Positions 25,940 through 33,866 of a stretch of 64,000 nt of DNA are shown in pieces. The stretch lies in NCBI RefSeq assembly GCF_021043395.1, contig NZ_JAJNKE010000003.1:110821-174820 (forward strand). The letters run 5' to 3'. Position numbers and translations under genes: made by a program. The notes beneath the pieces are model-generated. The model searched no databases, had not been told where the DNA came from, and saw nothing but the letters and a program-made list of their open reading frames with translations. Position 1 is the first letter of the stretch, and every line of letters begins with the position of its first letter. The DNA comes from Clostridium guangxiense. Lineage in GTDB: Bacteria > Bacillota > Clostridia > Clostridiales > Clostridiaceae.

Positions 25940-25949
25940 GGTGAAGTGG

Positions 25950-26381
25950 ATGTTTTTAAAAATTGATTATGGTGAATTCAACGAATCAATGAGAGCGTAT
26001 ATAGCTTTGCCAGACAGGGAAAGAAAACAAGCTTATTTGGAGTTGTTAAAAGAGAATAAAGCGCTTAAAAGTTCACCTATAGCAGTTAAAACAGATAATA
26101 ACATAAATGATGATTACAAGATAGAAGCCGTTGATGTTTTGAACGTAACTTTATTTAAAAGAAAAGTTATTGAAAAAGGCAAAAACGAAGGTGAGATTGC
26201 TTGGGTTCCAATATCTTATGAACCGAATGTAAAAGAGGCCTTAAAGACATTAGTAAAAAGAGAAATCAATGGGACAGGATTAAAGGATTTTATGGCGGTA
26301 GTTGATAAGGTTGACAAGCTCATGGAGCAGATAGATGGATTTAAAGTTAATTATGTATCTGAAAGTGAGGTGAAAGAATGA
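25950..26381 (+). CDS. Early phage protein of unknown function
   Basis: A 143-residue soluble protein, helical at both ends (MRAYIALPDRERKQAYLELLKENKALKS and VVDKVDKLMEQIDGF) with a strand-rich middle. I do not recognise a family. ATG 25,950 has GAGGTGA upstream; an in-frame GTG at 25,941 is too close to it. It overlaps the SSB gene by 4 bases, suggesting a replication or recombination role. Confidence 0.6.
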   Translation: MFLKIDYGEFNESMRAYIALPDRERKQAYLELLKENKALKSSPIAVKTDNNINDDYKIEAVDVLNVTLFKRKVIEKGKNEGEIAWVPISYEPNVKEALKTLVKREINGTGLKDFMAVVDKVDKLMEQIDGFKVNYVSESEVKE

Positions 26382-26806
26382 ACAAAATAGAACTTGTTGG
26401 AAGATTAACAAAAGATCCGGAGTTAAGTTTTACTCCGGGAAACGGACTGGCAATAACAAAATTTACATTAGCAGTTAATAGACCGAGGTTTGATAAAAAT
26501 AAGCCCCAGGAGGCGGATTTTATAAATTGTGTATGCTTTGGAAAAAGAGCTGAAGTAATAGCAAATAATGTTGCAAAAGGACATAGATTTGGAATTTGTG
26601 GCAGATTGCGAATTAACAAATATGTTGACAAAGAAGGTAATAATAGATGGAGCACGGACGTATTGGTTGAGGATTTTGACTTTTTGCAGGACAAAGGAAA
26701 TAATTCAGCACCAAATCAAAGCAGTCCAGCAACAGACAAGCCACCAGCTTCAAATTATAATGATATGCCTGTTACCCCTATCGACGACGGAGATATTCCT
26801 TTCTGA
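26378..26806 (+). CDS. ssb: Phage single-stranded DNA-binding protein
   Basis: Binds single-stranded DNA in phage replication and recombination. The OB-fold begins MNKIELVGRLTKDPELSF and continues with ITKFTLAVNRP, FINCVCFGKRAEVIANNVAKGHRFGICGRL. A Gln/Asn/Pro-rich linker follows, and the C-terminal tip DDGDIPF is the acidic protein-interaction peptide of bacterial SSBs. 142 residues, typical for phage SSB. Confidence 0.93.
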   Translation: MNKIELVGRLTKDPELSFTPGNGLAITKFTLAVNRPRFDKNKPQEADFINCVCFGKRAEVIANNVAKGHRFGICGRLRINKYVDKEGNNRWSTDVLVEDFDFLQDKGNNSAPNQSSPATDKPPASNYNDMPVTPIDDGDIPF

Positions 26807-26845
26807 TACATCACAGTTTGAATATATTACGTCGCAAAAGGAGTG

Positions 26846-27001
26846 ATGAAAACGCCTACTGCAAATTGTGAAATACCAGTTGATTTTAAAACATGCGAAG
26901 AATGTGATGATAATACATGCTTTTATTTTAAGAATGATAGATGTACCTTTTTAGATTCAGATACTCAAATATGGTTATCTGGAAACGAGGAAAATATGTA
27001 A
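26846..27001 (+). CDS. 51-residue Cys-rich early protein
   Basis: A tiny protein with five to six cysteines (NCEIPVDFKTCEECDDNTCFYFKNDRC pattern shortened: Cys at about 8, 16, 19, 24, 32), suggesting a metal-binding knuckle. ATG 26,846 has AAAGGAG upstream. It lies 40 bases after ssb. Function unknown. Confidence 0.55.
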   Translation: MKTPTANCEIPVDFKTCEECDDNTCFYFKNDRCTFLDSDTQIWLSGNEENM

Positions 27002-27052
27002 AAACAAGCGGAATTAATTCGCATTTCAATATAAAGAAAGGAAAATATAAAA

Positions 27053-27247
27053 ATGGATAATGTAAAATTTAAAACAGACCAATTTTGCAAAAATAAGTTA
27101 ATTTACAAAGCAGATAAGGCATATGAGTGTATTACATCCGATAAAGACAATTATTATGTAAGGCAAGAAGGATGTCCTAAAGGGCAAAATTGGTGTACAA
27201 GACTTCCTAAATCTTACGAAGGAAAATTGTTTGAATTTGTAAAATAG
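27053..27247 (+). CDS. Early phage protein of unknown function
   Basis: A 64-residue protein with three cysteines and several aromatic residues (YECITSDKDNYYVRQ, then GCPKGQNWCTRLP). AAGGAA precedes the ATG. No family recognised. Confidence 0.5.
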   Translation: MDNVKFKTDQFCKNKLIYKADKAYECITSDKDNYYVRQEGCPKGQNWCTRLPKSYEGKLFEFVK

Positions 27248-27286
27248 TTTGCAATTCAAGAAGTGTACGAAGGGAGTGTGGGTAAA

Positions 27287-27463
27287 GTGGTGTCTCAAAT
27301 AAAAGTAATCATGCTACCATATAAAAATTTTAAAGACAAGATTAAAAAAGTAAAACAATTTGAAAGTAAATATCATATTGAAGATATATCTCAAATGGAA
27401 AGTGTTAGAGGATTTTTATATATGGAAAGAAGGACAAAAGAGGTGAGAAATAGTGGAGCATAA
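27287..27463 (+). CDS. Short early phage protein
   Basis: A protein of about 58 residues (from GTG 27,287; GTG 27,263 or 27,278 are alternative starts). It is basic, helical and of unknown role, with the FESKYHIEDISQMESVRGFLYMERR region. Its 3' end overlaps the start of the HNH endonuclease gene by 11 bases. Confidence 0.45.
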   Translation: MVSQIKVIMLPYKNFKDKIKKVKQFESKYHIEDISQMESVRGFLYMERRTKEVRNSGA

Positions 27464-28019
27464 TCTTACAAAAGTAGAGATTTGGAAAGATATTAAGGGA
27501 TATGAAGGGTATTACCAAGTTAGTAATTATGGTAAGGTAAAAAGTTTGGACAGGATATCAATAATGAAAAAGGGTACAAAGAGAAGAAAAATAGGGCGAG
27601 TCTTGAAACCTGGGCTAGATACTAAAAAGAGATATCTACAAGTTAATTTATCAAAGAATGGAAAATGTAAAGTATGTCGGGTTCATGATTTAGTAGCAAG
27701 AGCTTTTGTAAGTGGGTACTTTGATGGTGCAGAGATAGATCATATAGATACCATCACTACAAACAACAATGCAAGTAATTTAAGGTGGACAAACAGGAAA
27801 GGCAATATGGCTAATCCTATAACGCAAATGAAGATTAAAAATAACATAGATAAACAAAAGATACCTGTAAGAGGCATAAATATATGCAATGGTGATACTG
27901 TTCATTTTAACAGCGTAAGAGAAGCTAAAAGAAACGGATTTAAAGGGATAGGAGAAAATATACACGGCAGGACAAAACATTGCGGCGGGTATGTATGGAG
28001 GTATGATAATGTTTTATAG
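27453..28019 (+). CDS. HNH homing-type endonuclease (NUMOD4-HNH-NUMOD1)
   Basis: A 188-residue free-standing endonuclease. NUMOD4 lies at residues 8-45 (EIWKDIKGYEGYYQVSNYGKVKSLDR). The HNH core follows with VHDLVARAFV, EIDHIDTITTNNNASNLRW (His and Asn of the beta-beta-alpha metal fold). A NUMOD1-like DNA-binding segment ends the protein (FNSVREAKRNGF, then IHGRTKHCGGYVWRY). Such genes are selfish inserts in phages. GTG start, overlapping the gene upstream, and overlapping the ERCC4 nuclease downstream. Confidence 0.9.
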   Translation: MEHNLTKVEIWKDIKGYEGYYQVSNYGKVKSLDRISIMKKGTKRRKIGRVLKPGLDTKKRYLQVNLSKNGKCKVCRVHDLVARAFVSGYFDGAEIDHIDTITTNNNASNLRWTNRKGNMANPITQMKIKNNIDKQKIPVRGINICNGDTVHFNSVREAKRNGFKGIGENIHGRTKHCGGYVWRYDNVL

Positions 28020-28590
28020 ATTTAGTGAAAGCGAAATAAAAAAATTGTTAAAGGAAAACTTTCAAATAATAATTGATACACGGGAACAGCAAAATCAGCA
28101 TATTTTAGATTACTTTGATAGAAATAAAATCTTGCATAAAACAAAAAAGCTTGACGAAGGCGATTACACTGCAATTATTACAAAGTGTCCAGAAAGGGGC
28201 ATATACAGGGATATTTATTTCCCTGTAGCAGTTGAAAGGAAAAATTCAGTTGATGAACTTGCCGGAAACTTAGCAGAAGAAACCGACACACATGATGATA
28301 TAAGACTTATAAGAGAACTTCAGAGAGCCAAGACTAAAGGTATTAAAATGTATCTCATTATCGAGGACAAAAATGGAATGGAGAACATAAAGAAAGGTAA
28401 TTATAGAAGTTTGTACAGACCTAAAGCGTTTTTAGGAAGATTGAGCAGCATACAGGATTTGTATTTGTATGACACCATATTTACTGAAAATAAAAATACC
28501 GGTTTTGAGATATATAGAAAGCTCTACTATAGTGTTAGGAATTTTTTAAAGGAATTGGATGCTGATATAAGCCCGGAGGCAGAAGGCTAG
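28009..28590 (+). CDS. ERCC4-type DNA repair nuclease
   Basis: A 193-residue nuclease of the XPF/ERCC4 family, likely acting on branched DNA during phage recombination or replication. Catalytic elements visible: IIIDTREQQNQHIL (Asp), DEGDYTAII (Asp), and VAVERKNSVDELAGNL, the ERKXXXD signature. ATG 28,009 has GGAGG 8 bases before it. It overlaps the HNH gene by 11 bases. Confidence 0.87.
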   Translation: MFYRFSESEIKKLLKENFQIIIDTREQQNQHILDYFDRNKILHKTKKLDEGDYTAIITKCPERGIYRDIYFPVAVERKNSVDELAGNLAEETDTHDDIRLIRELQRAKTKGIKMYLIIEDKNGMENIKKGNYRSLYRPKAFLGRLSSIQDLYLYDTIFTENKNTGFEIYRKLYYSVRNFLKELDADISPEAEG

Positions 28591-28625
28591 TAGTATGAAT
28601 ATATTGGCAAGAAAAGGAGATAAAC

Positions 28626-28940
28626 ATGAAAACTATAAAGAAGGTTTTATTTTGCAAAGAATATGAGTCACCTATTGCTTATGGATATAAGAAAGAACAT
28701 AGAGTTAAGACTTATATAAAAGTTATACTTTGCTTCGATTTTAGAGAAGGATTAAGATTTACTGTTAGTGTTGCAAATATGTCATTTTGTCATAGGAATC
28801 CATTTAAAGCGTTTATTAGAGTACTTGAACATGAAAGTATAGGTATGGCAAAATATCAGCAAATGAAAGAAGATACTCGGAAATGTGGACTATACAAAAA
28901 ATTAGATGTTGGGTTTTTAAACCATACTGTAAATAATTGA
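28626..28940 (+). CDS. Early phage protein of unknown function
   Basis: A 104-residue basic protein, with strand-rich first half (TIKKVLFCKEYESPIAYGY, YIKVILCFDF). I cannot place it in a family. AGGAG lies before the ATG, and the primase-helicase gene starts 44 bases downstream. Confidence 0.55.
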   Translation: MKTIKKVLFCKEYESPIAYGYKKEHRVKTYIKVILCFDFREGLRFTVSVANMSFCHRNPFKAFIRVLEHESIGMAKYQQMKEDTRKCGLYKKLDVGFLNHTVNN

Positions 28941-28984
28941 TTAATCCTTCAAATAAAATTTCACATTAGAAAAGAGGTGAGAAG

Positions 28985-31546
28985 GTGGAACTTCAAGACA
29001 TAGATTTAAAAACGCTCATAGAAAGAGAAACAGGACAACATTTTAATAAACAAGGGTACATTAAGTGCCCTTTTCATAACGAAAAAACACCTTCCCTGTC
29101 AGTTAAGTTTTTCCCGGATAAAAACAAAGAAAAATTTAGATGTTGGGGCTGTGATAAACAAGGTGATGCCATCGACTTTATTATGGAGCTTAAGGGAATT
29201 GATTATATAAAGGCAAGAGAATACTTAGGGCTTTCAGTAGAAAAAAGTCCCCAGGAGGAATTAAGGGAAAAAGTTAAAGGCTATATTGAATGGGAATTAA
29301 CCAAGTTTAGAAAGGGTCAACAACTCTTAGGAATATTTAATTTCGTGAACGATAAGGGTGAAATTGCTTATTTTAAGGCTAAATTTAAGAACGCAGAAGG
29401 TAAAAAAGAACTCTCTTACTATCACATAGAAAATGACAAAGTAATAAATAAACGTGGTTGCGATGAACTTCCATATAATCTGTATAAGGTCATAGAAGGC
29501 ATTAAGGATAAAAAAGTAATAATTATATGTGAAGGTGAAAAAGATGCCAACACGCTTAACTCACAACTTAAAAATAGCGATTATGTTGCGACAAGCATTA
29601 AAGGTTGCAAAAATATTTCTGTCTTAGAAGGTGCAAGAATTTATGTATGTTCTGATACTGGAGAAGCCGGGGAGCAATACAAGTGGCATATTTATAAAGA
29701 GCTTTATAAAAATTCTCAAGAGTTTAAATTTATAAATCTTCCAGGCATAAAAAGTTTAGGAGACAATAAAGACATTACTGACTGGTTAGATGTCGGACAT
29801 ACTAAGAAAGATTTAATTAATGCATTTAATAGAAGCTTAGATTTAAAAAGTAAATTTGAGTTACAGCAGGACAACAGAGGAATTTATAAGCAGGTTCCAA
29901 AAGAAAAGGATGATGAAATAACTTATAAAAAGAAATATTTAACTGATTTTAGGTTGCTTGAAGCAACTAGGGTTAAATTTGTTGACGAGGATCAAGAAGG
30001 TGTTAAGTTAATTCTTAAATCTTCTACAGGAGAAACAATAAGCAAGCAAGGTGCGGCAACTGTATTTGATGATGTTAAGAGCTTTAAAAATTTTCTCGGT
30101 ACCTTGGATTTAGCCTTTAAGGGTAGGGTAGATGATTTAACAGACTTAAAAACTTGGATAAATAAGTTTTTTGCACTGGAAACAGAGGAACTATTCAACG
30201 GTATACAATTCAAGGAGAAGGACAACCAAGTGCTTTTTATAACTAATGATGGAGCTGTGGGGAAAGATAAAATTTATCCAAATATTAAAAGTGATGGACG
30301 TAACAATGTTGATGTAATGGAAATAGAAAAGTTGACAGCCGCAGAGCTAAAGGAAATTAAAAAGCATCTTTTTAGGTTCGCATCCCCAGAAAAAACAATT
30401 TCCATCATAGGTACTATTATAAATAATTTAGCTGTAGCACAATGCAGAGCGGCAAAAATTAAACTACATCACCTTTTAATAATTGGTGAGAGTGGCAGCG
30501 GTAAAAGTACCATACTGGAGAATGTAATAGCTCCGATATTGAATTATGCCACCAATGAAATTAAATCATTAGGTTTGGCCACGAATTTCAGTTTAATAAA
30601 AGACCTTAGTGATGGCAACTACAGCATGATCTATGAGGAGCATAAGCCTTCAAGATGGGACAGGTATAAAATATCAAAAATATCTGAAGTGCTAAGAAAT
30701 CTATATGATGGCTCAACAGTAGCTAGAGGTGATAAATCTTTAAAATCTAAAAACTTTTATTTAGGTCGTCCGGTGATTATAGCTGGAGAAGAAGGATATT
30801 ACAACAATGAAAAGGCCCTTATGGATAGAAGTTGCATAATATATACATCTAAGAACGAAAGGACTTCTGAGAGCGGCAAAGAGATAAAATGGCTTATGGA
30901 AAATGAAAATTTATTAAATAAATTAGGTAAAAGCTTAATTGAAATAATATTAAATTTATCAGTTGATAAGTATATTCAAATAAGAAACAAGGTTTCAGAA
31001 AGCATCCAAGATTTAAAAGACCGACCCCTTAACACTGCTATTAATATATGCGTAGGCATGGAAATTCTTAATTTACTTCTTAAGAAATACAAAATTAAGA
31101 CAATTACAGGATATACGGACCATATAGTTAAAAATATAAAACTGGAAGTACTTGAGGGCGGCGAAGAAGCTCACTCCATAGTAGAGCAAATGATTACAAT
31201 ATACAATGATATGATAGATGATAAAAGATGTGAAGGCATGAATGTTATTGTGCGTAGAGCTGATGGGATATTTATAAAAACCTCTGAAATGTTGAATCAA
31301 ATAAGAGTTTACATGAAAAATACAGGATTGAATATGCATATTTTAGAAAACAGGGATTTTAAAAAGCAAGCAATGAAGGCTGGATACTTAACAGGGACAG
31401 CCAATAAGCTTATAAGGGTTGATGGTAAAATTGTTAGATTTGATACCTATAACATGGAAAAGCTAAGGAAACTTAAAGTTGATGCAATAGCCCCACCAGA
31501 TGCTTATGACGTTACGAATGAGGATAACGTTATTCCATTTTGTTAG
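28985..31546 (+). CDS. Phage primase-helicase (CHC2 zinc finger, TOPRIM, P-loop ATPase)
   Basis: A large replication protein of 853 residues. The CHC2 zinc finger is at residues 28-56 (CPFHNEKTPSLSV, then FRCWGCDKQGDAIDFIMEL). A TOPRIM-like region spans about 170-260 (VIIICEGEKDANTL, CSDTGEAGEQYKWH). The Walker A GESGSGKST is near residue 500, within a helicase-like ATPase. It should unwind DNA and prime synthesis at the phage origin. GTG start with GAGGTGA upstream. The iteron-rich region lies about 740 bases further on. Confidence 0.88.
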   Translation: MELQDIDLKTLIERETGQHFNKQGYIKCPFHNEKTPSLSVKFFPDKNKEKFRCWGCDKQGDAIDFIMELKGIDYIKAREYLGLSVEKSPQEELREKVKGYIEWELTKFRKGQQLLGIFNFVNDKGEIAYFKAKFKNAEGKKELSYYHIENDKVINKRGCDELPYNLYKVIEGIKDKKVIIICEGEKDANTLNSQLKNSDYVATSIKGCKNISVLEGARIYVCSDTGEAGEQYKWHIYKELYKNSQEFKFINLPGIKSLGDNKDITDWLDVGHTKKDLINAFNRSLDLKSKFELQQDNRGIYKQVPKEKDDEITYKKKYLTDFRLLEATRVKFVDEDQEGVKLILKSSTGETISKQGAATVFDDVKSFKNFLGTLDLAFKGRVDDLTDLKTWINKFFALETEELFNGIQFKEKDNQVLFITNDGAVGKDKIYPNIKSDGRNNVDVMEIEKLTAAELKEIKKHLFRFASPEKTISIIGTIINNLAVAQCRAAKIKLHHLLIIGESGSGKSTILENVIAPILNYATNEIKSLGLATNFSLIKDLSDGNYSMIYEEHKPSRWDRYKISKISEVLRNLYDGSTVARGDKSLKSKNFYLGRPVIIAGEEGYYNNEKALMDRSCIIYTSKNERTSESGKEIKWLMENENLLNKLGKSLIEIILNLSVDKYIQIRNKVSESIQDLKDRPLNTAINICVGMEILNLLLKKYKIKTITGYTDHIVKNIKLEVLEGGEEAHSIVEQMITIYNDMIDDKRCEGMNVIVRRADGIFIKTSEMLNQIRVYMKNTGLNMHILENRDFKKQAMKAGYLTGTANKLIRVDGKIVRFDTYNMEKLRKLKVDAIAPPDAYDVTNEDNVIPFC

Positions 31547-31568
31547 TATATTAAAAGAAGGCGATTAA

Positions 31569-32057
31569 ATGGCTACTACAAAAATAGCAGCACGAATTGA
31601 TGATAATTTATTCAAATTTGTTTCAGACCAAGAAGGTAAAAATTTTACGGAAAAGCTTGAAACTGTTATAAAAACAGCCATGTCTGACAGAAATATAAAA
31701 ATGGCAGACAGTGAAATGAGTATACATGAAAAATATAAATACATTAATGAAATCAACTATTTGAGAAGTGAATTAGAAACAAGAATTTCAATTTTTGATG
31801 AAAGCTATAATTACTATAATCTTGGATCATTTCTTATGAATCTTGAATTTATTGGGAAGTTCAGGAAAGGTATTAGTTCTTACTGGAAAACTGATAAGTA
31901 TTTTGACATGCTATATGAAAGATTAAAAGAAGTCTACCATAAAGCATATTCAGCAGAACAGGAAGAAGAAAAGAAACTATATGGGAGCATTACAAGTCGT
32001 AGAGACGAATTTAGAGCTATTCCCTTAGAAAGTAAAGACGAAGATAACATTACTTAA
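31569..32057 (+). CDS. Phage protein of unknown function with RHH-like N-terminus
   Basis: A 162-residue protein. The first 40 residues (TTKIAARIDDNLFKFVSDQEGKNFTEKLETVIKTA) have the strand-helix-helix pattern of ribbon-helix-helix DNA-binding proteins; the rest is long charged helices. It begins 22 bases after the primase-helicase gene and sits before the repeat-rich region. An origin-binding or partner role is possible but not shown. Confidence 0.6.
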   Translation: MATTKIAARIDDNLFKFVSDQEGKNFTEKLETVIKTAMSDRNIKMADSEMSIHEKYKYINEINYLRSELETRISIFDESYNYYNLGSFLMNLEFIGKFRKGISSYWKTDKYFDMLYERLKEVYHKAYSAEQEEEKKLYGSITSRRDEFRAIPLESKDEDNIT

Positions 32058-32082
32058 TTTTATTAATTAGGAGGAGATAAGT

Positions 32083-32280
32083 TTGTTTATTGGAAGGAAA
32101 ATTCACGATATACGAATGTCAACTAAAGGAATGACACTAAAAAAGTTATCAGATTTGACTGGACTTGCAGTAATTACTATAAGCAAATATGAAAGTGGTG
32201 AAAGAACTCCAGGGAGAGAAAATTTAAAGAAAATTGCAGATGCATTAAATGAATCATTGGAATATTTCTATGGATTTTAG
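32083..32280 (+). CDS. Small XRE helix-turn-helix regulator
   Basis: A 65-residue Cro-type protein: GMTLKKLSDLTGLAVITISKYESGERTP is the helix-turn-helix, then GRENLKKIADALNESLEYFYGF. Start is TTG 32,083 with AGGAGG 8 bases upstream. It ends where the TGTAAC/GTTACA cluster begins, making it a candidate binder of those sites. Confidence 0.8.
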   Translation: MFIGRKIHDIRMSTKGMTLKKLSDLTGLAVITISKYESGERTPGRENLKKIADALNESLEYFYGF

Positions 32281-32665
32281 TTTGTAACATTTTTCAGAAA
32301 GTACGTAAAGTGTTGAAAATAGCGGGTTTAAAGGTGGTAATAACAAAAAGTGTAACATAAAATGGCGATTTGTAACGTAAAAAAGCTGGTAATGTTACAA
32401 AAATGTTACACCTCAAAAACCGCACTACGCAAGGCTTTACAGTATATATTATATATATAATATATTAATGTAACATAATATATAAATATATATATTACAC
32501 ATGAGTAAATATAATATAACATATATGTATATATACTATGTATTTTTCAAAAAACGTTACACATAAGAAAATCTCTGAAAGCATTGGCATATAAGGCTTG
32601 TAGCTGTAACATTGCAATGTTACAAACGTTACAAAAAACGTTACATTGGAAGGAGTAAAATTGCT
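32281..32665. repeat. Iteron-like TGTAAC/GTTACA cluster (candidate phage origin or control region)
   Basis: No gene is credible here. TGTAAC occurs at 32,283, 32,351, 32,371, 32,469 and 32,605. Its complement GTTACA occurs at 32,394, 32,405, 32,556, 32,619, 32,628 and 32,640. TGTAACATTGCAATGTTACA at 32,605-32,624 is a perfect 20-bp palindrome, and three AACGTTACA units follow at close spacing. A stretch of about 95 bases (32,440-32,535) is nearly pure A+T with TATATA runs, like a DNA-unwinding element. Position right after the primase-helicase module fits a replication origin; a transcription switch for late genes is the alternative. Confidence 0.65.
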
Positions 32666-32827
32666 GTGGATATAGACAACATAAGGCTTTACAAGCAAGA
32701 GATACAAAAAATCGAACAACAAGAAAAACAAGCGATTTTGAGCAAAAAGTGGACTGAATTAGCAAGATTAAGTGCTAAAAGGGAAGATTTTAAGCATAAA
32801 ATTGAAGAAATTGAACATAAAAATTAA
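32666..32827 (+). CDS. Short coiled-coil phage protein
   Basis: A protein of about 53 residues from GTG 32,666, with AAGGAG 10 bases upstream. It is almost one charged helix (KQEIQKIEQQEKQAILSKKW and SAKREDFKHKIEEIEHK), predicted coiled coil. It lies between the repeat cluster and the ArpU-like regulator. Function unknown. Confidence 0.5.
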   Translation: MDIDNIRLYKQEIQKIEQQEKQAILSKKWTELARLSAKREDFKHKIEEIEHKN

Positions 32828-32841
32828 AGCAAGGTGATAAA

Positions 32842-33282
32842 ATGAAAGAAAATATATTTAAAAAAACTGAATATGCTCTATATAATTATAAAAATTTAGA
32901 GATTAAGATAAAAAATATTGAGATAGATATAGAAAATTTAAAAAATGATTACACTGGAATAACCGCAATAAGCTATGAAGAAAAATCAAGTCCTACATTC
33001 AAATTCAATAGCTCTGTAGAAAATGAAGTTGTAAAAAAAGAAAAATTAATAAAGCAACTTGAAGGAGTTAAAGAATATAATCTTAATTTAAAAAGGAAAA
33101 TAGATAATGCATTGAAGTGCTTAACAAGTGAGTCTTATAAATTAGTAGAATTAAGGTATTTTACTCAACCTAAAAAAACATGGGTTGCAATAGGAAATGA
33201 GATAAAAATGGACAAAGATTATTGTTGTAAAAAGAGATGTGAGATAATAAATAAACTAGCAGAGTTGATTTACAGTTATTAA
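32842..33282 (+). CDS. ArpU/RinA-like phage late transcription regulator
   Basis: A 146-residue protein. The N-terminal two thirds are coiled coil. The C-terminus has a sigma-70 region 4-like helix-turn-helix: CLTSESYKLVELRYFTQPKKTWVAIGNEIKMDKDYCCKKR fits the family in which a regulator of late (packaging and structural) genes sits just before terS. Likely activates the downstream terminase promoter. Confidence 0.72.
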   Translation: MKENIFKKTEYALYNYKNLEIKIKNIEIDIENLKNDYTGITAISYEEKSSPTFKFNSSVENEVVKKEKLIKQLEGVKEYNLNLKRKIDNALKCLTSESYKLVELRYFTQPKKTWVAIGNEIKMDKDYCCKKRCEIINKLAELIYSY

Positions 33283-33368
33283 ACTGTTTAAGAGCTGTTT
33301 TAAAACTGTAAGTTAACATTTTCTTAGTATTGAAGTGTTATATAATAATATCATAGAAAGTTTAAAAA

Positions 33369-33410
33369 CGATGCCTTAGGAATTTAGCCCTAGGGTGTCT
33401 TTTTTATATT
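33369..33410 (+). terminator. Hairpin between late regulator and terS
   Basis: GATGCCTTAGG pairs with CCTAGGGTGTC (11 bp with three G-T pairs) and is followed by TTTTTT. It probably ends the early transcript before the late operon starts. Confidence 0.7.
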
Positions 33411-33452
33411 AGAAAATGTGTAGTGTGTACAGCGCTAGAAAGGAGGTAGTAA

Positions 33453-33866
33453 ATGAAAGATGATATATTAACCACAAAAGAAAGTACGCTGGTGTCGCTC
33501 CTTATAGAGGGCTTAAATATAACAGATATAGCAAAGCAATTAAAAGTAACACGAAACACTATATATAGTTGGATGAATAAGGATATTGTTAAGGCTGAGC
33601 TTGACAAGCGCAAGCAAGAGTTATCACGCCAAGGTAACCGCTTAATAATGAAGGATATGGCTATATATATAGATAATATAAAGGTTCTAGCAAACGACAA
33701 GAGCGATAAAAGAGTTTGTTTGGCTGCTAATCAGTACTTACTCAATAGAGTTATGGGTGTGCCTACTGCCTCTATAGGTGATGGTACACAAGATGATAAT
33801 AGTAACGGCACTGATATATTAGAACTTGAAGCAGAGTTAAAGAAGTTTAAAGTTAAGTATAAGTAA
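33453..33866 (+). CDS. terS: Terminase small subunit
   Basis: DNA-recognition subunit of the packaging motor. The N-terminal helix-turn-helix is ESTLVSLLIEGLNITDIAKQLKVTRNTIYSWMNK; the central part is an oligomerising helix region and the C-terminus is charged. 137 residues, in the usual range. AAGGAGG lies before the ATG. Unusually, the large subunit does not follow at once: about 1.9 kb of other genes lie between. Confidence 0.82.
   Translation: MKDDILTTKESTLVSLLIEGLNITDIAKQLKVTRNTIYSWMNKDIVKAELDKRKQELSRQGNRLIMKDMAIYIDNIKVLANDKSDKRVCLAANQYLLNRVMGVPTASIGDGTQDDNSNGTDILELEAELKKFKVKYK

Noticed and set aside
26568-26846. A 92-codon plus-strand frame overlapping the end of ssb
   Set aside because: It is in another frame than ssb, which is complete with its acidic tip, and has no start signal.
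27453-28019. Group I intron carrying the HNH gene
   Set aside because: Neighbouring genes are complete and overlap the endonuclease, and no intron core was seen. It is free-standing.
32495-32765. Minus-strand frames over the iteron region
   Set aside because: They read through the A+T repeats and a real rightward gene, have no ribosome binding site and give unlikely Cys/Phe/Tyr-rich products.
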